From: Saccoglossus kowalevskii
Taxonomy: Eukaryota; Hemichordata; Enteropneusta; Harrimaniidae
Length of the DNA stretch: 64,000 nt
Assembly (NCBI RefSeq): GCF_000003605.2
Contig: NW_003155245.1
Span: 162,472-226,471, forward strand
Reading direction: 5' to 3'
Under the pieces are notes generated by a model. The model saw only the letters and a list, made by a program, of their open reading frames with translations. It searched no databases and had not been told where the DNA came from. A program made the translations under genes and the position numbers. Every line of letters begins with the position of its first letter. Within the stretch, counting starts at the first letter, position 1. This document shows, piece after piece, positions 14,331 to 27,443 of this stretch.

Positions 14331-14912
14331 ACGTTGCAGCAGAGTTATCAGGAAAGACGAAGCCACCGAAGATTTACTTGATGTGCAACTTGAATATGTG
14401 ACGGGGATAACTATTTTGATAAAATATATTGTCATATCTATAGAATACAATTGAATTATTGACATTTCCCATGGAGTATACAAGATAAACAGTGGTGTAT
14501 TTTAAATCTTTGTTGACGGAAAAAAATTATATTATTAATATTCATACTCGTATCACGCGTCACAGAATCAGAGACCATCACTGACTTAGATGACACTTGT
14601 GAATACATGTCATCTGGCGATACTTTCCAAAGCCACTAGTATTTTGTAGTTTTGTCTCAATCGCATGTTAAACAAAAAGTATGCAAATACGCCACCAGCA
14701 TGTAAATGTACAATTTTGCATGAAGTACTACCGGGTAGCAATCACAAATAGACAAAAGAAGTTATTGTCCCACGCTTCGCACATAAATAAATTAGCTCCA
14801 TAGAGACAAAGAATGTATTTATGTAAACTGTTGCAGCTATTGATGGAGTACGTAAGCTAGAGACAAAAGGCTTCACCCTCGCTTTGCATACAATTCATTT
14901 CCTTTTAAGAAA

Positions 14913-15110
14913 GTGGTGTGAAACCGACACCTGTTTGAGGAAAGATACATGAAAACTATTTATTATGTGCATTGAAAGACACGCACCTCGATCTAAAACA
15001 AAGGGATGTGAAACCGACACCTGTTAGAGGAAAAAATACATGCAAACTATTTATATGCATTGAAAGATGCACACCTCGATCTAAAATAAAGGGATGTGAA
15101 ACCCAATCCA
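14913..15110. repeat. 88-90-bp tandem repeat, about 2.2 copies
   Basis: GTGAAACCGACACCTGTT recurs with period 90, then GATGTGAAACC again 88 bases on. Units also share CATTGAAAGA and CACCTCGATCTAAAA. Confidence 0.88.
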
Positions 15111-16270
15111 TGGAGCTGGGCAAATAGAAAAGTAAATGTCTGTCATCGAGATATACTAGTATTTTACGTCCATGCCTGGATTGATAGGTGATAAAATGTC
15201 ATGGGCTATTAATATTATCATTGATATATGCGAGGCACCAACTTGTGGTGAAAATGCTCAAAATACCCATCTTATAAACCACTCGACTTTTCAAAGTTTA
15301 AACATAGATTTTATCTCTGAAAACTTCAAAACGGGACCTTTGATCTTTAACAATTTCTAAAATGAACCCTTGCCTATTTTGAAGTTTACAGACCCCCTTG
15401 GGTGCCTCGCATACATGTTGGCAGGATTCTACTAGTGATCCCTGGGTAGTTAGCACATCATAGCACGTGACTCCGCCTAGTGGCGAAATATATCCGAATG
15501 GTGCAGACGCTTATTATTTCTACCGACAAAGTCGGTCGTTATACATTTTTTCTCATTTGAACCAAAAAAGAATGCGAAAAATAATGTATATAAAAAACGA
15601 ATGTTTTAACCTGTATTTCACTAATAAGGATGACGCGCTGATTGGGAAACAATGCCGTGCATAGTCAACGTGAATGTAGGGGGAAAAGAACACTAAGAAA
15701 ATTACAATCCGTACAACTATAGTAGAACAGAGGAACAATACCCACATCATTGAAACGGTGTACGGGAATCATTGTAACAAAGTCACAGAAAAATAAAAGG
15801 GTGGGGTATTTTTTTCACTACGGTGCGGAAAGTTGTTAAATCCAATATATCCACGTATTTAAGAAAATCACAACCTGAGACAGATGTGGACTTGAATTTA
15901 AATCCACAGCGTATTGCACCGTTTTCAAAATACATAGATATACGTAGATGTATACGTAGATCTACCGTAATTTCATAGTATTCACACATACAGCTTAGAA
16001 CCAAAGTTAATATTAATTTCTAGGTAATGCGACTCATGAATATTCATTTGTCCACGTGGATTTAAATAGTCAATATTAACGATTTACATACAAATGGAAC
16101 TGTTTTCTGGTTTTGGTAAAATATGAATATATCTAACAAATCTCATTATTGGCAAACTTATCCCATGTATTTCTACATATTATATACGCACGATTTAAAG
16201 TGGATTTAAATCGGATATTATTGGATTTAACACTTTCCACACCATTCTTAAGTCATTGAGTTAATAGGTG

Positions 16271-16623
16271 ATTTTCCGTACAATTGCGAGATCTCGCGAG
16301 ATGCATGAAAAACGCGCGCCGAACGTCTGTCGCAAAAATCGAACGATTTGATTTTGAACTCGAATTTCCTTATTTCGTAGCTCACACCGACCGGCCGATC
16401 TTCGACAGAGGAATATTGCTTCCGAATACCCTTACTTAATCGAAATTGCCTATCATCAAATGTGGACAGCACATTATTAAGCATGGAAATGTCCCCAAAA
16501 TACTTTCGCGTTTGTCGAATCCCACGCGATGTTTGACGCGACTACGACGCTATGACCTTTGTTTGTCCTGTTTTTACGTTCGATTTCACGCATAACGCGT
16601 GATTCTCGCAGTGTACGGAAAAT
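16271..16623. mobile_element. MITE-like element with ATTTTCCGTACA ends
   Basis: ATTTTCCGTACAATTGCGAG at the left matches the complement of the right end (CTCGCAGTGTACGGAAAAT) with two mismatches. About 353 bp, noncoding, interior richer in CpG than its surroundings. Confidence 0.78.
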
Positions 16624-17830
16624 GGTCTATTACCTCCATGGTTTGAATAACTGATAGACACACCTGCGAAGACTATGAAGATTAATCCCCAATGGAAACT
16701 TCGTCACATATATTAAATGGCGATTGAATTTCTAATTGGAAACTTGAGCAGCGTAACCGGGGCAATGCCTTATGTATGAAGTTTACCTGCAAAACATATT
16801 CTTTTCGTGTTATATACATGTACGTACCGTCTTTGCTATAACAAAACTCCGGTCTCTTGACTATATTGTCTTCGAGGGATATTAACCAGATATTACACCA
16901 CCACCTTGATCTAGCTCCATACAAATTCGTGGCGCTTGTTTAAAGATGTATTATGTGCGAAAACATACAATTTTTAATATTGTTGTTCGATTCTCAATAC
17001 TGCGAGGACTAATTGTATGATTTATCAAGACACCCAACAGTTTTCTTTCGATAAAAGAACAAAACCACCGTATTACGCATGTGCAGTGATTATTATTGTA
17101 CGTACCAAAATATCCAGTGCGCATGCTTATTAAAGATTTTCATTATGTAATCGAACGAATCCTCAGTTATGTGCTATAAAAACAGCATTTTCATTATAAT
17201 TATAAATCATAGTCCAACGTGTCTATCAATATACAATATCAAACAACACTATTAAAAATTACAGCCTCATCTCTACGAGAAGTTAACGGTACTCGAAGCA
17301 AAACTACGGATTGCGTTCGAACTAAAACACCTTTTACTTTGGTCTATTGTTCTACCTGGATTTCGATGCCAGTGATCCGATCCGACCTTGTCACGTTTAC
17401 ATTCTAGTAATAAATATTAACAGCTGATTGTGCAGTGTAACTCGTATACCTGCAATAATTTAATATGTAAAAGCCCTGCACACGTGTAAAAAATGATATC
17501 AACACATTCATTTGCATATGATCAGTCGGTACAAACTCCAATTATAGTGGTCGACAGGGGGCGGGTTATAATTTTGTTTTCACGGCACTTTGCCACGTAA
17601 AAAAAAGAAGAAAAACGAGAAAAAAAATATTTAAATTCCCAAATTTTAGGGCGTTCGTACGAACCCAGTGTATACGCCCCTGCTTGACGTGTTATCGGCC
17701 GGGTAATGTACTCGTGGTTTAGCAATAGCTCAGATATTGAAACTACACTCAAACCTGCGGCCCGAATATCGATCAATATCTGAACGACTACACTCAATGT
17801 ATACATAAGACTACAGCGATATACCAGACG

Positions 17831-18139
17831 GTGTCAGCTGCCGAAATAAGTTCAAGTTGTGTACATTATTTACATACTTCGACTTTTTGCATTGTGTCAA
17901 TGTTGTTCCATGCCCTAGTATTGTTTATGTTACTAAAAACCACGTTCACTGCGGAAGCCACCGAGGGTACATACCTATCAACTATATTCGGAGTGAATGG
18001 GCCGGAAGGAATGTTCAGAAAGGTTAAATTCTATAAGCGAGAAGTACGCACACGTTGCACGAGAGGGTTTCCCCATGGACGCACTGACGTGTTAATACGT
18101 CGTTGGTCTTCCCAAATGCACGGTCATGAGAACAAGTAA
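17831..18139 (+). CDS. Hypothetical small ORF with one hydrophobic segment and a downstream AATAAA
   Basis: 102 codons in the open frame. Residues about 18-36 (TFCIVSMLFHALVLFMLL) are hydrophobic; the tail is basic (FYKREVRTRCTRGFPHGRTD). An AATAAA lies 100 bases past the stop (18239-18244), so it could be a 3' terminal exon. No family recognised, and chance remains the simplest reading. Confidence 0.22.
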   Translation: MSAAEISSSCVHYLHTSTFCIVSMLFHALVLFMLLKTTFTAEATEGTYLSTIFGVNGPEGMFRKVKFYKREVRTRCTRGFPHGRTDVLIRRWSSQMHGHENK

Positions 18140-21100
18140 AGTTATAAAGTTATTTAAAAGTTATTAATGATTATTAAGGGAATTATTTCCTTGTTGCATC
18201 AGACTGTGTTTGGAGTATAGACCCGATTTGGGATGAAAAATAAAAGCTTTCTTTCATTTGTTCGTTGTTACAAGTAGATGTTTTTTGTTTTGTTTTGTTT
18301 TTTCTTTTTTTGAAATTTTTGTCAAGAAATCGGTTGTGTTATTTATGTGAAATGTTTTTAAGTTAAGTTTGTTTGGTTGGCTTTTATACTTCCCATATTT
18401 TATGTAACAATCATATACCAGGACACGTTTCCTGGACTTCTTTTATTTTTTATATGGGGGCAGGACAGTTGAATAGAATTACTTTGGAAAGAGTTGCGAT
18501 GGTAGGCCATGCGTTGAAATTAAGCAGAGTTTTCACGAATAATCCCGATATAACAAGTTACAATCACTCCATATATCGTGATTGACGAGGGTGACTCGTT
18601 CTATAGTATAGTATACATGATTGACTGGAACTCAGTACATTCAAGCAGGGTCAACTTTATCATAAGTGTCATATTTCATCAATCCAGGGTTTAATAATAC
18701 CCTAGATCGCAAGACAAGTTGCGCAGTTACGATAAGAATGAATCAGAACATAGTATGATAAATTATCGCACAAATAGTCCGGTTTTTACTAGTATTTCTG
18801 ACTGATAAAGGGGAGGCGACCATATATGGGTAATTAGCGTAATATCGGTTACCTAAGTGGGCGAGGCGGGTGATGGTGTTGTTGGGGTCAAAGGATTAAA
18901 TATTCAGTTAATTGATAAATCAGAACGACCTGTAACTTCGCTAAATGAAATGTATGTATATGACAGGTGTACATTCGACTCAGGACAAAGTTTCAATAGT
19001 TTCACTATTTTTACTCTACGGCCATCTTTTCTGTCGACGGCCTCACTCGGAATAGGGTGTGACGACAACAAAGTGGCGTATGTTGTATGACGGAGCTTAA
19101 AAAAGGAGCTCCATGCTCCATGATTACAACAACAACGCGAAGAATACCTTTGAAGTGTACTCGTAAATCAAAGGAGGCAAGACTTTTCCTGGAGGCAGAC
19201 AACATTCCTGTTTACCGCTCCAGTCTTTCGGTCGTTTTCAGAAACAAATAAGTGACCAGCACATATTCAAGTCATTCGCATTAGCAACATGAACTACCTG
19301 ACTCGTCAGAAATACGAGACACAATGTCATACCGGAGGGTCTTTTTGCACTTTGTCTGGGTGGCCCAATCTAAAAATGACTAGGCATTTGGTCAAAAAAA
19401 GTGCGTTGAAGCGGTTATGAATGCCAGATAAGCGACATGCTTCGGGCGATACCTAGTTAATGTTGCGTGGTACAAGAAGTTCTGTACGAATCGAAAGAGT
19501 GAGGCGTTCAACGGGTCGGTTCAGGACAAGACTATAGTACTCCCAATCTCGCCTGCACGTTACTATTTTCATCTAATAACTGTACAATTTCTCTATTATA
19601 GAAATAATCGGAATTTGCAGGGAGTACAAACTATTTAGAATGTGTAATACTAAACGGCATTTATCTGCGCTCCTCTCCATTTGTTTTTAATTTATTATTT
19701 TTAGTTCATGTAAATACTCAGTCTAAATACTCTGTGAAACCAACTGAGAAGAAATTTTAGTATGCTTATGCTGAAAAAACCAAAAAAAAAAATGATGTTT
19801 GGTAGATTCTTTTTCTAATAATTTGAATGCTATTATCATAAATATATATACAAATATTTGACATAATTTTACGTATTTGGTACTACAAATGTAATTTTGG
19901 TTCAGTAATACATATGGTGAAAACACAGCTCATGTGCCGCTAAAGTTCAAGTAAGGCGTTTAACCATTAGAAACCCCGTCTGGGGCGATGGCAGAAAAAC
20001 TATGCAAAATATGTTTTCCTTCACTCTGTTTTGTGCTAATATATTCAATGATGAATTCGCTGTTTTGTTTTTATTTCTTCAGAATTGTGTTTTAGTTATT
20101 GTGTGCTCCAATATTGTTTTCGTGATAATTTCCTGTGCATTATTTCAATTCCGCCATCGCCCAACGATTGTCCATCACTAAACACAACAAGTCATAGCAG
20201 ATGCGCTCGTTACATACCAATCTACCTACCATGTCATACTAACTGACCCAATAAGAAATAACACGATAAGCGATTGCCCAACATTATGCACATATATATT
20301 ATATTTAAATCTCAAGTTCATAAGTGAACGTTCAAGTCAATACTTCGTCACTGCATCTTACATACGGGAGCCATACTAAATTACCATGCGTGAACACCGT
20401 AGAGGGAGTTTACCACAAAGACAGAGGACTGTTCACACAAGAGAGCATTGGATGTCATGTGCATTTCAGTGTAAATGCCGTCATTCATTTTCACAGCATA
20501 AGCGTATAACCGATTCAATTGTTACATACAGGTATTATGGAAACTTAAAATCTCCATGCAACAAATTTCCTCGAACGTATACAATAAGAAACGAATTGTG
20601 CTTAGGTATTTTTTTCTTATTACCTCCATGGTTATATATATTCCTCCAATCCACTGTTGACAGTGTTGATCAGCGGCCATAAACTAATCGTGTACAGACG
20701 GAAAATTAACAATAAGTGATAAGCGGCAACGTATTGGCGCCATAGTCAAATTGAAGAGACCCATGTTTTTTTTTTAAATAAACTCATGTTTCTCATTTTT
20801 ATATGGCATACACAATTCATCAATCAGTTTAGGGCCGAAATGCACTGATAACACCCGTCGCGAATAGTCGCCGATGCCGAAGAGGGCTTTAACCCTGTCA
20901 TTTAATTCCCGTTAATTTAATCATAAACTACGAACGATCAGAGCGATTGTGATGTCATCATCCATCATTGGCTATATCTCACACGGCTATTGTATTCCAG
21001 CATTAGTTGTGTGAGGTTATACATGCCCTCCGCCAACCGCAGTCCACACATGTAAATACTCATAAACTATTCGTAAAATCGATGTACCTCTGGAATTCTA

Positions 21101-22566
21101 TTTTTACCTCCTTAGCGGTGACCGGATCAAAAAGTGTCGGTCCTCATAAACAGTACAACACAAGATACATATAACATTAATTTTATACACACCCACTGTA
21201 GCATTAGGCTTTCAAACAGATACACGATCGAGTCGATGGGGACCGGCACACAGAAAAAAGATTACATCATGTCAATCTTTTGTAAACGATGATTTATTGG
21301 CTAGATATGCAGCGTGTCCGCACGTGCGTGGACATGTTAATATTGTTTGATTGCAGGTTAAAATAATCACGTGGTTGATATCCTTATACAACCGCGGCCT
21401 CTTGGAAGTTGATGGCTTTTGGAATTAATTTTTGAAATTAATTTTGCAAAAACTTGACGTCATTAACACGGGCAATTTATCGGTGGGATCACTTTTAGAG
21501 GTGCGGTGCGTATACCAGAATGCCACCCGATAGTCGATTTGAATGCACACATTTATATCCTGTGGCTCCAGGTAAGTTGGGATGCCACTGATTCATTGGC
21601 GCGGCAACCGAAGAAAAAAACAAAACAAAGCACCACAGAGAAGTATACACCTTCAAGTTCCGACGACACCTCCCCTTTCATGTTTCCTATTCATTCATGC
21701 ACCTGCTTCGCAACGTGTCGCTCTGGAAAAGAAGCGACAATACGTCGCTGATATAAATGGCATCGCAATGCAACGGCTTACATTATATTATACATAACTT
21801 TGTCTACCCCTTCAAAACTACCTATTACTTGGAGTCGGACAGTTTCTCTGCGCCAACAATACAATTGTAACTTTATTCTCTTCTAGGTAGAAAAAAAAAC
21901 TAATTTCCCAAGAGAGGTATAGTTCGATAACGCTTGATCCAGTCTTTTCAGAGCAATTGCGACTGATATTTCTCAAGCTCGTAGGTGATTTCATAACCTT
22001 CTCAAACATAGCTCATAAAAATCCCCAAGTGTCGACAAATGAAACGAGACGAAGTTAATAGTATGCTTTCAGCTGGCGACATAAAATACCACTTCAGCGT
22101 GGTGATCTTATGCTTATATACCTCGGACTGTTATACCGTTGATGAATCGACCGTTAACTTGAGTCGAGTGGGTAATAAACCTCCCTCCAGCAAATAATAA
22201 CGACAAATTATAGCAAATTTGTCTCTGTGGAACAGAATGTGTTCCACCCTCGTTGCCAAATACCATTTTTACCTCGTAAAATTGCATTCAAGGGCGACGG
22301 ATTTGGCCTGAATCGTGATTTTTAAGTTCGTGCATATTCTTAGAAGATCGTACTGGCAGTTCGGACATTCTTTCAAGCCCGTGCCTTGTCTTATACTTTA
22401 CATTATTTCAGAAATATGTCACGTAATTTGTTTGACATTGTCATCAGCAATAAACTTTAACAAGTATGTCGACCAAACTTTATTTGCTATAATGTCAAAG
22501 GAAGAATAACAAGTCTCGTGGTTCTCTACGTCTCAACGAGATCTCGGCGGCCACTCTTGGGTTTAT

Positions 22567-22740
22567 GATACACTGTAAAACCATTTATTTTCATTGACCT
22601 TTAATTTCACCATTTTGTCATTTATTCACGAATTTGTCAAGGGAACGACGGGTTTTATTGTTATTTGACATGTTCACGTAGATTTAATTTAGCGGATTTT
22701 ACTTATCAACGAAAATAGCGAAATTAAACAATGATTTACC
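22567..22740. mobile_element. MITE-like element, family 1, copy 2
   Basis: It shares GTAAAACCATTTATTTTCA, CTTTAATTTCACCATTTTG, GACATGTTCACGTAGATTTA and GCGAAATTAAA with the copy at 14127-14330, in the same orientation. Confidence 0.75.
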
Positions 22741-24326
22741 GACCACTCTGAACGTTTGTGGGATAAAACAAGTGTAACTTGATAAGCGTTGTTGACACTC
22801 CGTTGTCATCCAAGCGACGGCAATCCTCAATTGCGGGACACTCATGGACAATTTTCAAGGGCGGGTTAAAAGTCGATTGCGCCACTGATAACTTCATTGA
22901 TTCCCGAGTTGTTCCCCCCAAAAAATAAGTAGGGTTGTCGGGGGATACGTTGTGACGATCTTTGCACTCTACCAACTGTACTGGAATCAATTGCAAGTAA
23001 ATCTCGCACCGAGTCAGTTCTCACGCAAGAGTAGACCGAGTGAAAGCCACAATGGCGCTGTAATTGAATCTGAGGCGAATTGATTGACTACTCGTCGGGA
23101 TCCTTGCCAATTTTTCAGTTAACTCCAATGAATCAGGGATTTTGAAATTGAAAATGAACAACAAAGAATTGTGTCCCTACATAGTAGCGTTAGGGTCACA
23201 CAAAGGAAATAGCTGTTTACAGAGAAAGACAAGAGAAAGAGACGCCTTCCCACTCGCAATCCACAATATATTCAGCCACCGTCCCTCAATACCGTTGAGG
23301 GACTGTGATTCAGCATATGTGAAAAATTATCAAAATGTTGACCAAAGTCTTGCAGACTTTTAGGCGCTATGCACATTTCGTCGTTGTTGGTGTTAATTTC
23401 CTACATGAACATTACTTTTGCAATGAGCCTGGCTCGCAAATAAGAAATACAATGCGATATTGTTGCCATGACTCCTACTACTATCGATACATCAACTAAC
23501 AGCAATAGGAGCACAGTTTCCTCGATTTTGTTTTACCGGTTTTCATCTCTTCCATTGCTGTTTAACATAACGAACAAGCTGGACGATTAAATTAAATAGG
23601 AGGACTAATCGAAAACGGCTCTCCAATTTTCGAGTTCGTTTGCGTCGATTTTCTACTGCGATATCACGTCATTCACTCAGTGAACATTGCTAAGGCACAG
23701 CACCGTAACGCCACTTTGTAAACGAACAACTCCATACGAATTCCATCTTGGAGTCGATCGACCGACCATTCGAGGTCGATTCTCTATACACCTGTCGGAC
23801 TTTCAAGTCGCTACCCTGATTTTTCCCGACTAATTCCTCGCTCCAATTCACATAGTATCAAAGGAACGACCACTCATCCATCATTCGCATACTCTGGTTA
23901 TTTATTCGCCAAGAACTGTCACGCTTTTTAGAGAGCTTTCTTAGAGCTGCTGTATGGAGCTGTTCAGTGTATTTACCAACGACTCGAACATGTGATTGTA
24001 ATTTTAAGCCTCGGGGCATTTACGCTTCGGGGAAAATGGGGCCGAGGCATCATGATTGAATATATATGTAGAACGTGGTGTAAATGTCAACACTCGACAC
24101 TGCGAAGGTCGATTCAAATTATAGTTATCCGGCGAATGCTTTACTGAAGAGAGTCGTCTATCTTACCATTGTAAATGGCACCTGCAACGCATTGGGTGAA
24201 GAACTCTTGCGTCGTTACTCACACCGTCATCGATATGACACGTTTTCACAGCCAATTAAATACAAGTATATACTGGCAGATTACATTGGATTCTACGGAA
24301 CCATTGCCGCATGTACTGGGTGCAGG

Positions 24327-24448
24327 TTAAAAGGCGGTGGTCGTCGCGCAGCGCGTGTTCGGGTTTCATGTAAACAAACAATGTATTTTACACGCGTTGT
24401 CTACGTCGCTATCGAACAGGATTCGGCGCGACGACCGCCGTCCTTTAA
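24327..24448. mobile_element. MITE with TTAA ends (piggyBac-like termini), copy 1
   Basis: TTAAAAGGCGGTGGTCGTCG at the left pairs with CGACGACCGCCGTCCTTTAA at the right. TTAA at both borders suggests a TTAA target duplication, the habit of piggyBac-type elements. It lies inside a chance 141-codon frame. Confidence 0.72.
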
Positions 24449-24563
24449 TCGTACTTGTCTCCATTCACCCATCTTTAATAACCCTTTGAACGCCATAATG
24501 TCGCCATAATCTTTTTTAAAAGGTGATATGCATTTTACATGACCCATTCCCTCGAAAAGTCAC

Positions 24564-24707
24564 ACATCCTGGTACTTTCTGGGGGTACAATTTCACAGAC
24601 AATTTTGTTTCAATTATTTTCGCCCCAAAAAAACATGGCGCAGTTGAGGGTTAACATTTGAAATAATTACCGTTGTCGGTCAACACCCTCAAAAAGTACC
24701 AGGATGT
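24564..24707. mobile_element. Short MITE with 23-bp inverted ends
   Basis: ACATCCTGGTACTTTCTGGG at the left and CTCAAAAAGTACCAGGATGT at the right are inverted repeats with two mismatches; 144 bp in all. Confidence 0.78.
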
Positions 24708-26630
24708 CATGTATAATGCATATACTTTTTTTCTAAAAGTCACATGTTGGATGTAACTTAGAATGCATAGATAATGACGTTTGTATATAATTTTAATTAT
24801 TTTAGTTAAATTTGCCCCGATGTATTTAAATAGTAATTTTTCGAAACATTCCACTTAATACATGAAATAACAGACTGAGCTGACTCTTCCACTCACCTTA
24901 TTTATATAAAATGTGTCCCTTATCTTTTTTTATGGAGGCGGAATGTTGCTGGCAAATACTGTTGCGAACCATTAACTGTCCCGTAAAATGATATGGGGGT
25001 AAAAAAAACTATACGCAACGACATTTTCTATAAGAATGTCACTGTACATTGGGCGCTATATACACAATCGTCATTTTGTATGTTTGACCCTTTTCATTAA
25101 TTAACATAATATAATCACATCGACGTCCCAGGGATCCATATATCTGTTTGAACAAAGACGTGTGCCCGACCTTTAAACTCCTCACTGATAATCAAGTTTC
25201 AGCCATTAAGCACGTTTGTAGACAATATTATAGTTTTATTGAGATTCAGATTGGTGCATCGTGAGGCCTGGGAGTGTTATCATAAGTACGATTTCTGGTG
25301 ATAGCAGGAATTTGAAAATATGGCGAATGCCCAGGATGTAAGTAAGTGGTATACTCAATCACAAAATGTATATTTATATTCTGAAAGCTCATTAAAATGG
25401 ATACGAATATTATAGACGTTTGGGAATAAGAAAAAGTATTTTCTATCGGAAAAACAAACATATAGCTAAATAAAATAGAACACCGACGAATTGTCGACAG
25501 TCACGTGTTGAGTTTGCGATTGGCTGCTAACCAACGAGCCAATCAAAAATCATCTTTCTTATTTGACGCAACCTATCGACTCAAACTTTTCATACAACAA
25601 TCAACACTACAAACTTTTATTGTTTTTTTCTCGATGTCACAACTTGAGTCCGATGTCTGACTCGGACTGGCCTCGATTAGTTGTTTTGGGCCACGCCTTC
25701 ACAATATTTCTCAGTCCCGCGGTGTTACCTATACTTATACCACGAGCAACTCATAGAAAAACGACATTTTGGCTACAAACAGTGTTGGATTACAAGATAT
25801 ATATGATTTACAATTCATAGATGTTTACAAAAAATTTGAGACTAATACAATACTGGTTTTCAAGTTAAGAAATTTACAATTGCGGTTCACAATCTACATA
25901 TGAATACAACTGCGGTATATACAATTAGCATATATGCAAATAGTCTTGGTTTACGAATAGAATGCATTTCGTACTTACTGGAATACTAGTAAACTTGAAT
26001 GTACGACCAGAACAATGATCACATGACCAAGAGTGGCACAAGGCACAGTATTCACACACAGTTGTTGAGATAATTTCTGGATCGAAAAACAAACGAATGG
26101 TAAACGTATGGTGTAATATTTATTTTGTCTCTGAAATATAAAGAGGTCACACGCTCAGTATGTTGATGTTGAACTGCATCCGTATATACATGTATTATTA
26201 AAGGCCATTGGAAAATTGAAAAAAATAAAATAAAAAATAATTTCACCACGAGATCGCGTAATAATAACTCGAAATCTCGTGTATATATATATTCATGACA
26301 AACTATTACATATCTTTTATCTGAACACGTGTGAAGTCTCGCGATTGTAAAGCGATTGTACTTAAGATATTTCAGTGTTTTACTGATGAACCCATCCGAG
26401 GTTGTTATTTCTGTATGACACAGCAATTAATTTACTTAAGATAATGCAGGTTTAGCGACTTAGTTTCATCAAACATCTGCTGTGTCAACTTTATTTACTG
26501 ATAAACTATGTGTGAGAATCAATACAACTTTTCCTCGCCCGATCGGGGATTAAAATATGCGTATCTATCGGCACTCTGTGACGTCATATATGACGAATAA
26601 ACGTTAACAAGTGTTCTGGCATTCCAGAAA

Positions 26631-26963
26631 CTAACCACACACGTTGTAATTATATACAGCTATTTTTGTGCGACAAAGCGGGCCTTTCTTGGTGAACAAT
26701 ACTATTGTTTTTAAACCCTGACAGTCTTGGAATGTAAATATGTGTTCTTTTCTGTTCATGACATACTGCAATTTGGAATTGCGCGTACTTAGATCAGCGT
26801 TGACTGACTTGAAACGCCTGGTAATTATCTCATTACATTTTTCATGACTAGTTTCGACACCGTCGTTTCTGAAGTGATATATTAATTCATTGAGTTGATT
26901 CCTAAGTTGTTGAACGCACATTACTTTCTGTGTCCAACCAATTTCACCGCATACACTCGACAT
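26631..26963 (-). CDS. Hypothetical ORF, possible first exon
   Basis: 110 codons from ATG. The first about 65 residues look protein-like: VMCVQQLRNQLNELIYHF, CNEIITRRFKSVNADL, amphipathic and helix-forming. A possible donor (CA|GTATGT) follows LSTRNSKLQ, which would make the rest intronic. I do not recognise the family and found no downstream exon. Low certainty. Confidence 0.25.
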   Translation of the reverse strand: MSSVCGEIGWTQKVMCVQQLRNQLNELIYHFRNDGVETSHEKCNEIITRRFKSVNADLSTRNSKLQYVMNRKEHIFTFQDCQGLKTIVLFTKKGPLCRTKIAVYNYNVCG

Positions 26964-27423
26964 AGTTTCAGTGAGTGGCCATTTTATTTTAAGACCGACC
27001 TCTCAATTATTGATGCTATGACAATCAATCGTTTCGTCGCTCGTATTTTCATGCCAGGCTTATTCATCGACGTCATTTTGTTTGGATTCTTGGTTGTCAG
27101 GCAACTGCACCGTACATTGCAACTTGGTTCATCAGCGTCCATACGGAGGGTGCAACGTTTCCTTGGTAACCAGTGAATGGTGTAACTGAGTGCATGACGT
27201 TCTAAGTTTACCAACTAACATTTAGCTCTTAACCGAGTTTTCATTTTCATTTATTGAGTCCCATGAAGTGTGAAATTTGGTTGATATACGTTTCCCAACA
27301 TTTGTAAATGTGCTGGAATATGTCGATGCGTCTTTGCTGTAGACATGACGTTAACCAATAATGATCTGATATGTCGTTTTCTATAATGAAAAAAGTTATT
27401 TATTTCTTGAGTAGATTGTGTGC

Positions 27424-27443
27424 TATATATATATATATATATG
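27424..27443. repeat. Microsatellite (TA)n
   Basis: About ten TA units, uninterrupted. Confidence 0.85.

Larger units (their letters stand above)
10626..17830. other. Gene-poor sequence with repeats
   Basis: No gene seen. It holds the 22-bp palindrome, family 1 MITE, the 88-90-bp tandem repeat, the CCGTACA-ended MITE, and an AT-rich zone at 15880-16220 with repeated GGATTTAAAT words. Confidence 0.6.
18260..26600. other. Gene-poor sequence with repeats
   Basis: No gene supported. A (GTTTT)n stretch lies at about 18282-18302; MITEs at 22567, 24327 and 24564 are described separately. The other open frames show no domain. Confidence 0.6.

Noticed and set aside
24084-24509. 141-codon open frame, one of the longest in the gene-poor part
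   Set aside because: It spans a TTAA-ended MITE with clear inverted repeats and shows no domain or sensible protein pattern.
26375-26405. Hammerhead-ribozyme-like CTGATGA near 26383
   Set aside because: The matching GAAA core and helix partners are missing.
26052-26426. 124-codon minus-strand frame
   Set aside because: It arises from AT-rich simple sequence; no protein-like pattern.
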